Below, in pieces: positions 18,052 through 27,033 of a stretch of DNA of 64,000 nucleotides. The translations under genes were made by a program, and so were the position numbers. The notes under the pieces are model-generated. The model searched no databases, was not told the DNA's origin, and was given only the letters and a program-made list of their open reading frames with translations. Position 1 is the stretch's first letter. Every line of letters begins with the position of its first letter. Origin of the DNA: Palaemon carinicauda (lineage: Eukaryota; Arthropoda; Malacostraca; Decapoda; Palaemonidae); NCBI RefSeq assembly GCF_036898095.1, contig NC_090730.1, forward strand, positions 24,220,691-24,284,690, given 5' to 3'.

Positions 18052-21009
18052 TTAAGGGAATGTAGTGGCTGAGCCCTCACCTACTACTGCACTCGCTGCT
18101 ACGAATGGTCCCAGGGTGTAGCAGTTCTCGTAAAGAGACTGGACATCTTTCAGATAAAATGATGCAAACACTGACTTGCTCCTCCAATAGGTTGCATCCA
18201 TAATGCTCTGCAGAGAACGGTTTTTATTAAAGGCCAACGAAGTAGCTACAGCTCTTACTTCGTGGGTCCTTACCTTCAGCAATGCAAGGTCTTCCTCCTT
18301 TAAGTGAGAGTGTGCTTCTCTGATCAGAAGCCTTATATAGTACGAAAGCCCATTCTTGGACATGGGTCTCGAGGGTTTCTTGATGGCACACCATAAGGCT
18401 TCTGACTGTCCTCGAATAGGTTTAGACCTCTTCAGATAATATTTGAGAGCTCTGACAGGGCAAAGAACTCTCTCTAGTTCGTTACCTACCATGTTGGAGA
18501 GGCTAGGTATTTCGAACGATCTAGGCCAAGGACGTGAAGGAAGCTCGTTCTTTGCTAGGAATCCAAGCTGAAAAGAACATGTTGCAGATTCGGTTGTGAA
18601 ACCAATGTTCTTGCTGAAGGCATGAACCTCACTGACTCTCTTAGCTGTTGCAAGGCAAACGAGAAAAGCAGTCTTGAGGGTAAGATCCTTGAAGGAAGCT
18701 GACTGGAGAGGTTCGAACCTAGATGTCATAAGGAACCTTAAGACTACGTCTAGATTCCAGCCTGGAGTGGAAAGACGACGTTCTTTAGACGTCTCAAAAG
18801 ACTTGAGAATGTCTTGAAGGTCCTTGTTGGAAGACAGGTCCAAACCCCTGTGGCGGAGAACTGAGGCCAACATGCTCCTATATCCTTTAATCGTAGGTGT
18901 TGAAAGGGATCTCTCATTCCTAAGATGAAGAAGGAAGTCAGCTATTTGGATCACAGAGGTATTGGTAGAGGATATTGAATTGGCTCTACACCAGCTTCGG
19001 AAGACCTCCCACTTAGACTGGTAGACTCTACGAGTGGAAATTCTTCTAGCTCTGGCAATCGCACTGGCTGCCTCCTTCGAAAAGCCTCTAGCTCTAGCGA
19101 ATCTTTCGACAGTCTGAAGGCAGTCAGCCGAAGAGCGTGGAGGTTTGGATGCAACCTGTCTACGTGTGGTTGACGTAGAAGGTCCACTCTTAGAGGTAGA
19201 GTCCTGGGGAAGTCGACTAGCCATTGAAGTACCTCTGCGTACCATTCTCTTGCAGGCCAAAGGGGAGCAACCAGCGTCAGCCGTGTCCCTTCGTGCGAGA
19301 CGAATTTCTGCAGAACTTTGTTTATTATCTTGAACGGAGGGAATGCGTACAGGTCGAGATGGGACCAGTTCAGAAGAAAAGCATCCACATGAACCGCTGC
19401 AGGGTCTGGAACAGGGGAACAATAAAGCGGAAGTCTCTTGGTTATGGAGGTGGCAAACAGATCTATGGTAGGTTGACCCCACAAGGTCCAAAGTCTGTTG
19501 CACACACTCTTGTGGAGGGTCCATTCCGTGGGAATGACCTGATTCCTTCTGCTGAGGCGATCCGCTGAAACATTCATATCGCCCTGGATGAACCTCGTGA
19601 CCAGAGAGAGGTTTAGACCTCTTGACCAAATGAGGAGGTCCCTTGCGATCTCGTAAAGGCTCCTCGAATGGGTCCCTCCTTGCTTGGAGATGTAAGCCAA
19701 GGCTGTGGTGTTGTCTGAATTCACCTCCACCACTTTGCCTAGCAGGAGGGACTTGAAGTTCAACAGGGCTAGATGAACTCCTAACAGTTCCTTGCAGTTG
19801 ATGTGGAGTAATCCTTGTTCCTTGTTCCATACTCCTGAGCATTCCCGTCCGTCCAAGGTCGCACCCCAGCCCGAGTCCGATGCATCTGAGAAGAGATGAA
19901 GATGGGGGGTCTGGATGGCCAATGATAGACCCTCCTTGAGAAGGAGATTGTGCTTCCACCACAGGAGAGTGGTCTTCATCTCTTGGTTGATAGGGATAGA
20001 GACTGCTTCTAGAGTCGAGCCCTTGTCCCAATGAGCCGCAAGGTGGAATTGAAGAGGGCGGAGGTGGAGTCTCCCTAGCTCGACAAACAGGGCCAGTGAT
20101 GAGAGGGTCCCTGTGAGACTCATCCACTGTCTCACTGAGCAATTGCTCCTCTTCAGCATGCTCATGATGCACTCTAGGGCTTGGTTTATCCTGGGGGCCG
20201 ATGGAAAAGCCCGAAAATCCCGACTCTGAATCTCCATTCCCAGGTACACAATGGATTGGGAGGGAATGAGTTGAGATTTCTCTAAATTGACTAATAGACC
20301 TAGGTCTCTGATTAAATCTAAAGTCCAATTGAGGTTCTCCAGACAACGACGACTCGTGGAGGCTCTCAACAGCCAGTCGTCTAGGTAGAGGGAGGCTCTG
20401 ATGTTCGATAAGTGTAGGAATTTCGCTACATTCCTCATCAGATGAGTAAAGACCATAGGAGCTGTGCTTAGGCCAAAACACAGGGCTTGGAACTGATAGA
20501 CAACCTTTCCGAAAACGAATCTCAGGAAAGGTTGGGAGTCTGGATGAATGGGAACGTGAAAGTATGCATCTTTCAAGTCCAACGAGACCATCCAGTCCTC
20601 CTGTCTGACCGCTGCTAAGACCGACTTGGTCGTCTCCATCGTGAACGTCTGCTTGGTGACATACTCGTTGAGAGAGCTGACGTCCAGCACCGGTCTCCAA
20701 CCTCCTGTCTTCTTGGCCACAAGAAAGAGACGGTTGTAGAAGCCCGGGGATTGATGGTCCCGGACTATAACCACTGCCTTCTTCTGCACAAGTAGCGACA
20801 CCTCCTGTTGCAATGCTAGCCTCTTGTCCTCTTCTTTGTAGTTGGGAGAGAGGTTGATGGGCGATGTGGTCAGAGGTGGTTTGAGGCAGAATGGAATCCT
20901 GTAACCGTACCTCAGCCAACTGACAGACTGTGCGTCTGCACCTCTCTTCTCCCAGGCTCGCCAGAAGATCTTGAGTCTGGCTCCTACTGTTGTCTGGAGA
21001 ATCTGAGAG
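18052..21009 (-). CDS. DR3 tyrosine recombinase frame, open back to the Gag stop
   Basis: From the alternative start at 20919 this frame has 955 codons, exactly the length of the DR2 frame, and it is collinear with it. The YR domain is in the last third: ARGFSKEAASAIARARRIS, Arg in TAKRVSEVHAF, H886/R889 (THEVRAVATS), Tyr922 in FYLKDVQSL. No stop separates it from the Gag UGA at 21010-21012 except that UGA itself. It shares the Gag frame and overlaps most of the RT gene. The Ser/Pro-rich N-terminal part has no known fold. The start codon is unresolved. Confidence 0.93.
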   Translation of the reverse strand, partial: LSDSPDNSRSQTQDLLASLGEERCRRTVCQLAEVRLQDSILPQTTSDHIAHQPLSQLQRRGQEASIATGGVATCAEEGSGYSPGPSIPGLLQPSLSCGQEDRRLETGAGRQLSQRVCHQADVHDGDDQVGLSSGQTGGLDGLVGLERCILSRSHSSRLPTFPEIRFRKGCLSVPSPVFWPKHSSYGLYSSDEECSEIPTLIEHQSLPLPRRLAVESLHESSLSGEPQLDFRFNQRPRSISQFREISTHSLPIHCVPGNGDSESGFSGFSIGPQDKPSPRVHHEHAEEEQLLSETVDESHRDPLITGPVCRARETPPPPSSIPPCGSLGQGLDSRSSLYPYQPRDEDHSPVVEAQSPSQGGSIIGHPDPPSSSLLRCIGLGLGCDLGRTGMLRSMEQGTRITPHQLQGTVRSSSSPVELQVPPARQSGGGEFRQHHSLGLHLQARRDPFEEPLRDRKGPPHLVKRSKPLSGHEVHPGRYECFSGSPQQKESGHSHGMDPPQECVQQTLDLVGSTYHRSVCHLHNQETSALLFPCSRPCSGSCGCFSSELVPSRPVRIPSVQDNKQSSAEIRLARRDTADAGCSPLACKRMVRRGTSMASRLPQDSTSKSGPSTSTTRRQVASKPPRSSADCLQTVERFARARGFSKEAASAIARARRISTRRVYQSKWEVFRSWCRANSISSTNTSVIQIADFLLHLRNERSLSTPTIKGYRSMLASVLRHRGLDLSSNKDLQDILKSFETSKERRLSTPGWNLDVVLRFLMTSRFEPLQSASFKDLTLKTAFLVCLATAKRVSEVHAFSKNIGFTTESATCSFQLGFLAKNELPSRPWPRSFEIPSLSNMVGNELERVLCPVRALKYYLKRSKPIRGQSEALWCAIKKPSRPMSKNGLSYYIRLLIREAHSHLKEEDLALLKVRTHEVRAVATSLAFNKNRSLQSIMDATYWRSKSVFASFYLKDVQSLYENCYTLGPFVAASAVVGEGSATTFP

Positions 21010-21176
21010 TCAGTTCTTTCCCTTAGATGTCCTGGATCCTTTCCTAGACTTGCTCCTGTGAGAGTCTGGACGGGAGCTTCCTCGGCTGGGGGCTCTACCA
21101 CGAAAGGGCGGTATGAACCTCGTAGCCGGGGTATCAGCCACTGGGGAGCGATAAGTCTTGGGGACTGAGGTGGCAA
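18951..21176 (-). CDS. DR3 RT-RNase H-methyltransferase-like polyprotein
   Basis: The frame is 741 codons. RT motif A Asp200 (SLDLKDAYF), motif B CFGLSTAPMVF, YLDD at 264-267. RNase H blocks FSDASDSGWGATL, NCKELLGVHLAL, VNSDNTTALAYI and NVSADRLSR carry the acidic residues. The Dam-like block IDLFAT...LYAFPPF...VAPLWPAREW follows. The frame is +1 relative to Gag and overlaps the last 167 nt of Gag and the start of the YR domain, as in DR2. It should be enzymatically complete as far as motifs show. Confidence 0.95.
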   Translation of the reverse strand: MPPQSPRLIAPQWLIPRLRGSYRPFVVEPPAEEAPVQTLTGASLGKDPGHLRERTDSQILQTTVGARLKIFWRAWEKRGADAQSVSWLRYGYRIPFCLKPPLTTSPINLSPNYKEEDKRLALQQEVSLLVQKKAVVIVRDHQSPGFYNRLFLVAKKTGGWRPVLDVSSLNEYVTKQTFTMETTKSVLAAVRQEDWMVSLDLKDAYFHVPIHPDSQPFLRFVFGKVVYQFQALCFGLSTAPMVFTHLMRNVAKFLHLSNIRASLYLDDWLLRASTSRRCLENLNWTLDLIRDLGLLVNLEKSQLIPSQSIVYLGMEIQSRDFRAFPSAPRINQALECIMSMLKRSNCSVRQWMSLTGTLSSLALFVELGRLHLRPLQFHLAAHWDKGSTLEAVSIPINQEMKTTLLWWKHNLLLKEGLSLAIQTPHLHLFSDASDSGWGATLDGRECSGVWNKEQGLLHINCKELLGVHLALLNFKSLLLGKVVEVNSDNTTALAYISKQGGTHSRSLYEIARDLLIWSRGLNLSLVTRFIQGDMNVSADRLSRRNQVIPTEWTLHKSVCNRLWTLWGQPTIDLFATSITKRLPLYCSPVPDPAAVHVDAFLLNWSHLDLYAFPPFKIINKVLQKFVSHEGTRLTLVAPLWPAREWYAEVLQWLVDFPRTLPLRVDLLRQPHVDRLHPNLHALRLTAFRLSKDSLELEAFRRRQPVRLPELEEFPLVESTSLSGRSSEAGVEPIQYPLPIPL

Positions 21177-23700
21177 CCTTAGACTTACGAGCCGATGAGG
21201 CTACAAGATCGTGCGTGTCCTTTTGTATCAGGGCAGCCGACAAGTCCTTAACTAGCTCCTCGGGAAAGAGGAACTTTGAGAGTGGAGCAAAAAGGAGTTG
21301 TGACCGTTGGCACGGTGTAATGCTGGCGGAAAGGAAGGTACACAGTTGTTCCCTTTTCTTCAACACCCCTGATACAAATAACGACGCTAGCTCACCCGAT
21401 CCATCTCTGATGGCCTTATCCATGCAGGACATGATTAGCAAGGCAGAATCTTTGTCCGCAGGAGAGGTTTTCTTGCTGAGGGCTCCCAGGCACCAGTCGA
21501 GAAAGTTGAACATTTCAAAAGCTCTGAACAACCCTTTCAGAAGATGATCCAGGTCTGAGAAGGTCCAACAAACCTTCGAGCGTCTCATAGCAGTTCTCCG
21601 AGGCGAGTCCACCAGACTTGAGAAGTCAGCCTGGGCAGAGGCAGGTACTCCCAAGCCTGGTGCTTCCCCTGTGGCATACCAAACGCAACCTTTCGAAGCG
21701 AGCTTCGTTGGAGGGAACATGAAGGAAGTCTTGCCAAGGTGTTGTTTAGACTGCAGCCACTCCCCTAAGATCCTTAAAGCCCTCTTGGAGGATCTAGCTA
21801 GGACAAGCTTAGTATAGTTGGACTTAGCTTGTTGTACGCCCAGCGAAAACTCAGATGGAGGAGAGCGGGGAATAGCAGAGACGAAGTGGTCTGGGTAAAT
21901 CTCCCTGAGTAGAGCCAAGACCTTTCGAAAATCAACCGACAATGGAGAAAGCTTAGACTCTTCCACGTCTGATGAGGGATCAAGGTGTGCCTCCTCATCA
22001 TCCGACACCTCATCAGCAGAGGGTAGCGAAGCGATCGGACCAGAATGCTGAACCGCAGAGTCAGAACGGGTAGGAACAATAACAGAGGTTTCCTCTTCCT
22101 GTAACTGTTGAGGGAAAACCTGAGGCTCAGACTGCAAAGGCTGAACAACAGACGAAGCAGAAGGCAGGCGCATGGGTGAAGGAGGTTGACTCCTAGCAAG
22201 AGTTGAACCCAAGGAATGCACAAGCTGAGCGGAGGACGGAGGCGGAGTAGTCCGTTCCTGTTCCTGTGAGATGAGTGGAGCATGAAGAGGTTGAGGCTGC
22301 GCAGAACAAGGTAAAGTTCTCGCAAGCTGAGGCTCCTGAGGCGCAAGTCCAGGGTGTAGAGGAGCTTGCCTTGAGGAGGGTTGAGCTCGCTGCAGCGATG
22401 TTTGAGCAGACAGACTCACGGAGGGGAGAGGTTGTTGTACCCCAACCGAGAGTTGCACCACTGGTGGAGCAGCAAGGGGAGGCGGAGGAAGAGTGGAATA
22501 ACTCTCCTGATCCCAAAGCAAGGGTTGCCTTAAAGAAGGCTGAGGCTGAACAACACTGGGAACAGCGAACTCCGAAAGTGGCTCAACATCGTACGCCTGG
22601 CAGATGGTGCTGCGACCAGGCGGAGCAGGTGCAGGCTGGGCGAGCACAGGCGGAGCGAGAACAGGCGGAGGGAGTGTAGGCGGAGGAGGAGGTGCAACAC
22701 TCTCAGCCCGACACTCACGCATCAAGTCCGAAAGCTGAGCTTGCATGGACTGAAGCAGGGTCCACTTGGGGTCGGCAGAAACGATAACAGACTGAGGTAA
22801 AGTCACAGTCGGGCTCTGTTTTGGCAGAACCTTACTCCTCTTGGGCGGAGTACAGTCGACAGATGACTGAGGCGAGTCAGAGCTGAGCCAATGACTGCAA
22901 CCTGGCTGAGCACTCGCGGACTGAACTCTACGTTTAAGCGGTCTCGAGACCTGAGACCAACGTTTCTTCCCTGCTAGTTGATCAGCGGACGAGAAGACGG
23001 GCTCAATCGTCTGCAGGTGGGAGTGACGGTCTAAGGAAGACACGCCCGCAACCACCGAGGATAGTTCTGTGCGCCTAACAAGGCCTGTCGAACCCTTAAG
23101 CCCTTCGACATTGCTTCTCCCCTGGGCATGGGAGCTTGCAAGAGGTCCCGGACTGGGAGGACGACTGGCTCGCACAGAAAAATCCTCACGCACCACACTG
23201 GCACCACTAGCACTTGGCACTGCACCGACACTAGCACTCGTCACAGCACTGGCACTATTTCCACCCACTGCACTCTTGACCTTCAGATCTTTAACCTCGG
23301 CCATCAGAGACTTATGGTCACTTACCACTGATTCTACTTTATCTCCTAAAGCCTGAATAGCACGCAAAACAATTGACATATCAGGCGGAGGGCACACAGT
23401 AGGTTCGGGGGTAGCCACTACAGGGGTAGGAAAAGGTAGGGGATCATGAGGTGAGGAAAACATAGAAGAGTGAGAAGAACTTCTCCTAACTCTACCTCTC
23501 TCTAACTTAGATGAATATTTTAAAAGACGGACAAATTCCAATTCCGAAAGTCCGGCGCATTCCTCACATCGATTTTCTAATAGACAGGGCCTGTCCCTAC
23601 AGTCAGAACAAGCGGTGTGAGGATCTACCGAGGCCTTCGGAATACGCCTATTGCAAGACCTACATCGTCTATGGGAGGGGGCTTGCGAAACGTCAGACAT
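21010..23700 (-). CDS. DR3 Gag-like protein
   Basis: 896 residues from ATG at 23700. It has an N-terminal Cys/His cluster (C13, C16, H28, C31, C34, C39, C45, C48) spaced like DR2 Gag, then a Pro/Gln/Leu-rich low-complexity middle (for example PPPPPTLPPPVLAPPVLAQP). The conserved C-terminal block follows (ADFSSLVDSPRRTAMRRSKV, FRAFEMFNFLDWCLGALSKK, TPCQRSQLLFAPLSKFLFPE), with a basic tail ending SKSRKGSRTSKGKN. The stop is UGA followed by C, with the YR frame continuing directly after it. Confidence 0.9.
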   Translation of the reverse strand: MSDVSQAPSHRRCRSCNRRIPKASVDPHTACSDCRDRPCLLENRCEECAGLSELEFVRLLKYSSKLERGRVRRSSSHSSMFSSPHDPLPFPTPVVATPEPTVCPPPDMSIVLRAIQALGDKVESVVSDHKSLMAEVKDLKVKSAVGGNSASAVTSASVGAVPSASGASVVREDFSVRASRPPSPGPLASSHAQGRSNVEGLKGSTGLVRRTELSSVVAGVSSLDRHSHLQTIEPVFSSADQLAGKKRWSQVSRPLKRRVQSASAQPGCSHWLSSDSPQSSVDCTPPKRSKVLPKQSPTVTLPQSVIVSADPKWTLLQSMQAQLSDLMRECRAESVAPPPPPTLPPPVLAPPVLAQPAPAPPGRSTICQAYDVEPLSEFAVPSVVQPQPSLRQPLLWDQESYSTLPPPPLAAPPVVQLSVGVQQPLPSVSLSAQTSLQRAQPSSRQAPLHPGLAPQEPQLARTLPCSAQPQPLHAPLISQEQERTTPPPSSAQLVHSLGSTLARSQPPSPMRLPSASSVVQPLQSEPQVFPQQLQEEETSVIVPTRSDSAVQHSGPIASLPSADEVSDDEEAHLDPSSDVEESKLSPLSVDFRKVLALLREIYPDHFVSAIPRSPPSEFSLGVQQAKSNYTKLVLARSSKRALRILGEWLQSKQHLGKTSFMFPPTKLASKGCVWYATGEAPGLGVPASAQADFSSLVDSPRRTAMRRSKVCWTFSDLDHLLKGLFRAFEMFNFLDWCLGALSKKTSPADKDSALLIMSCMDKAIRDGSGELASLFVSGVLKKREQLCTFLSASITPCQRSQLLFAPLSKFLFPEELVKDLSAALIQKDTHDLVASSARKSKVATSVPKTYRSPVADTPATRFIPPFRGRAPSRGSSRPDSHRSKSRKGSRTSKGKN

Positions 23701-23909
23701 CTTGTTTCAAAGAGCTAGCCAAAGGGTGATCCAAAAACAAGCAAAATTCATTAACCGTTAATCAGTATTATATAAAAGCTATCTAGCTAATATAAAAAGG
23801 ATTCCAGTAAAGCGACAGCCGTTAATCTGAGAGAATACTTCACCAAATATCCGTGAATAAACTCGAAGACCATAAGCGTATCCCAGAACGTCTAGCCGGA
23901 AGCACGACA

Positions 23910-24077
23910 GAGGAATAATTGAGGAGGTGTCAACAACAAATGATTGAGTACCTGGCCACAGGTGGCGCTGGTAAGTACACCCCCTTCTAGTATTGTGATA
24001 GCTGGCGTATCCCTCCATAGAATTCTGTCGGGCAACGGAGTTGACAGCTACATGATTATCGGGTAAGTTTAATATTG
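23910..24077. repeat. DR3 right ITR and outer end
   Basis: Inverted copy of 17361-17519. The outer end reads GGGTAAGTTTAATATTG on plus, then the A-run. Confidence 0.92.
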
Positions 24078-24082
24078 AAAAA

Positions 24083-26905
24083 AATGAATGTAACAAGGGC
24101 CAGTCGTGACATTGGCCTCTCTAGCATGAATATTTTCATTTGTTACTTGACTTTGGCTAGAATAGAGTGCTTAGTGTAGCTCCGTGAACCCACGGACGAC
24201 ATTAGCCCTTATAGTACTGATACAGAGATGAATTTTTAGTTTAATGATGGTCTTATCTTCAATCGGCCATTTTTTGACATTGGCCCTTCTTGTACTCAGC
24301 CCTAGAATTGATATTCACAATAAAAAATAGAATCTACAAATTAACTTTAACCTCATCTTTCAGGAGAGTTGTGGCTGGCATGAGGGAGGCAAGAGAGGAG
24401 GAAAGGATTACTCCATGGGGAGAGAATCTAACCTCCATGAAAACTTTACTGGGAGTTGTCTCTCTTGAATGACGTTTGTTAATACCTACGGCATCACTTA
24501 ATGTACGCTTTCCGGTCACATTAACCCTATCTAGTCTTGACTGCATTGTACTTTTCTTCAAAATTTCATAGACATGCAATGCACATGCAGCATTGCATTA
24601 TCAGTGCAGTAGAGTACTGTATTAAATAGGTTAGGTACTTGCCTTGATGAAACCATATCTTTTAAAAAATTTTGTAGGCTTTCCCATATTCTTAAACTCT
24701 TCTCCTCAGTTAAAATCTCTGCATTCTCTTGATACTACCCCTTATTCAGATCCAGTACCATTGCTTCTTCAAAAATAGTATTTTCAGCAACTGTATTCCT
24801 TCTAACTGCTTCTCACTATTTCAGATAAGCACATAAATTTTAGTGTTAGGATCAAATTATCGTTGCTTCGTCAAAGACAGCATCAGTTCCACATCGTCTA
24901 ATACTGCGATATCCACGGTATTGTTCAGAATTGTAACTGTACCAATCGTAAATGTTACAGTACAAATGTACAGTATTTGGAGATTGACCATATTAATTTC
25001 TTTCTTCATACAATCTTTTTTAATCACCCTGAAGGCCAATGTCACGATACTGTACTGTTAACTTTACATCATAGCACAAGATGTCGTTATGATAAACAAT
25101 AGCGATGAAAATTCAATGAGCAGGTGGCACCAAATGTACAAAAATACAGTTTCAAAGACACGTGAGAAATAATGATTCTACTGATGGTGCTGGGAGAGTG
25201 AAAGATTTAGGCTCTGCGCAAGGGGGCGTTGCAAGAGACAGAAACAAAATGGCAAAAAAATCCTGTAAACATTGTGTGGGTCGTGTTAGGGTACTCGTTC
25301 TAATCTTGTTAGTACTTGTACACAAAAAATGCACTTACTGAGGGAAATTTTACCCATAAGCCGATACAATGCTCATAAACCAATTTGAATTCGTATGCTC
25401 GTATACACATCTGCTCGTATTCTGAATCACTCGTAAACCAAGGTATTATCTGTATTTATCTTTAAATTATAAAGTAAGGGCTTTAATTATTGAAGATCGG
25501 GTGTCTAAAATATGTTATATTGACTATGGGCTGTGAGCCAAAATGGCAGTTTCCTCAGCATGTTGCAGGTAAATAATTTTTTCATTCATAAAATGACAAA
25601 TCCAGGTTTAGAATATTGCATTAATAATAAGACTGATTAATTTCATTAAAATAAAATGAATCTATAAGAACAACTGCAATCAAATTCATCTTAAAAGACG
25701 AAAATATAATTCAATACAGTATTGCTATAACACTAAACATAATCTGTGTCATTTACAGGTCAATCTCTATGCTGTAAAATCTGTTTGAGTTAGTAGAGAC
25801 GGGGGAGAAACAGCAGAATGGATACAGGCACAAATTGATATGGAATGCTGTTTACTTAGGTACAAATGCTCAAGGCATTAACTACATGCTGGGACAGGAG
25901 GATACCCCTTAAGTAGGCCTCATAAAAGAAATGGTTGAAAATCCTCTATTGCTATATCTGATAAATAGTCCCTCAAAAATATTCTAGTATGAGATAACAG
26001 GAAAAATAGTTAATGCTAAAGAATACCCCATTTGAATAAATGATGGCATAGCATTCCTCTTCTTTATTATAGGAACTATAAATTCCTACACGGAGTGAGG
26101 AATCCAGGAGTAGATAACAGTATTTACCTTGCTTTAAACAAAAACATTTATAAGACAAGACTAATAGGACTTTTTAAATTTCCCTTTTAAGTAAAAGGAT
26201 AATATACAATTTCATGACAATTAAAGTATCTTAATATGCAAATCAGAACTCTGTTCTCTAATTTCTATGCATGCACTAACTCTTCTTCCGTAGCGAGAAA
26301 GTAAGTCTCCCCAGCAGGAAATGAAACCCAAGTCAGCCATGGTGATAGAAGAAAGAACAGACCTACTTTATCCTGTAGAAAATACGGTACTTCAAAAAAT
26401 AATTCTGTCCTCAATTTATCAGAAGAGGAGAAATCATAAGTCAAAACTCAAACATTATGCTGAATAGGATACAAAACACAAGCTGTCAGTGTGAAATTTA
26501 CCTGAATAATCATGTCACAAAATCATCATTAAAGACACCAGATATGGCAATACTGTACAGTATTCAGCAAAAATAAAATATGACAGTACAATAAACAAGG
26601 TTAATAGAAGCCTTAAAATTAGGTCAACACAAATAGTATGATAGCGCGAGGTAAGGTGCTGCCCTGGACTACAGAGCACGGGTATGATCTGATATCACAA
26701 AATGTTCCCAAAGGGAGGCAATAGCAGATTGAGAGAAAACTTTTTATTTCTATTTCAAGGTTGAGAAGCTCTTGCTTTGTAGATATTAGCAATGTGACCA
26801 AAAAAGATTCAACTAAATAAGGACAGTCTTACCTTATCTTTAAATACATTTCTCTCAATACTCTGAACAAAATATTGCAATTTTAATAACATGAAAGGAT
26901 TATAC
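24083..26905. other. Intron 3 distal part, mostly unrecognised
   Basis: 2.8 kb of AT-rich sequence. Repeated 'gacattggcc' phrases (24103, 24265, inverse near 25035) and a stretch at 25340-25445 with repeated 'ctcgta' and 'cataaacca' phrases resemble old pogo/Tigger-like MITE debris. Open frames such as 24334-24579 (minus) show no motif I can name. Confidence 0.4.
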
Positions 26906-27033
26906 CTGTTCTCCTCCAGGTAGCTGAATATTTGTCAATCTCAGTTCAGCATCAAGTCTTGAATTAACATCAACTTTCCACCTCTTGTTCTGTACTTGAG
27001 TAATTCTCCCAATTATTGTGTCCCCAATTGCAC
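26906..27033 (-). CDS. EXOSC2 exon 3: linker and first part of S1 domain
   Basis: 128 nt. The acceptor is TTTTCAG ending at 27034 and the donor GTATA starts at 26905. With the last G of exon 2 it encodes G-A-I-G-D followed by TIIGRITQVQNKRWKVDVNS and ends LPGGEQ. The GDxxxGRIxxVxxxRWKVdxNSrlda pattern is the hallmark opening of the Rrp4 S1 domain. It ends in phase 0 and joins exon 4. The continuous open frame upstream of 27033 is intron sequence. Confidence 0.95.

Larger units (their letters stand above)
17324..24082 (-). mobile_element. DR3: near-intact DIRS retrotransposon, 6.8 kb
   Basis: It has a second terminal type (CCCGATAATCATGTAGCTG). ITR 17361-17519 pairs with 23910-24067 and the ICR is at 17563-17654. 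Gag (21010-23700), RT-RNase H-Dam-like (18951-21176) and YR (18052-20919 frame) are all open. The right border ends in an A-run (24078-24084) and the left border in ATA/TGTTATT, so the crossover sequences match less well than in DR2. Proteins are clearly related to DR2 but diverged, so this is a sister subfamily. Confidence 0.96.
609..26905 (-). other. EXOSC2 intron 3 (26.3 kb)
   Basis: This intron lies between donor GTATA at 26905 and acceptor CACAG at 613-609. It contains a LINE 3' fragment, DR1, a transposase pseudogene split by DR2, DR3, and about 2.8 kb of AT-rich sequence (24083-26905) in which I recognise little beyond short possible MITE remnants. Confidence 0.9.

Noticed and set aside
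11000..23700. Many plus-strand open frames opposite the DIRS genes (for example 14128-14802, 15735-16181, 22275-22679)
   Set aside because: They are mirror frames of conserved minus-strand Gag/RT/YR coding and carry no own motifs.
24334..24579. 81-codon minus-strand ORF as a host or transposon gene
   Set aside because: No recognisable motif, and length is within chance for this composition.
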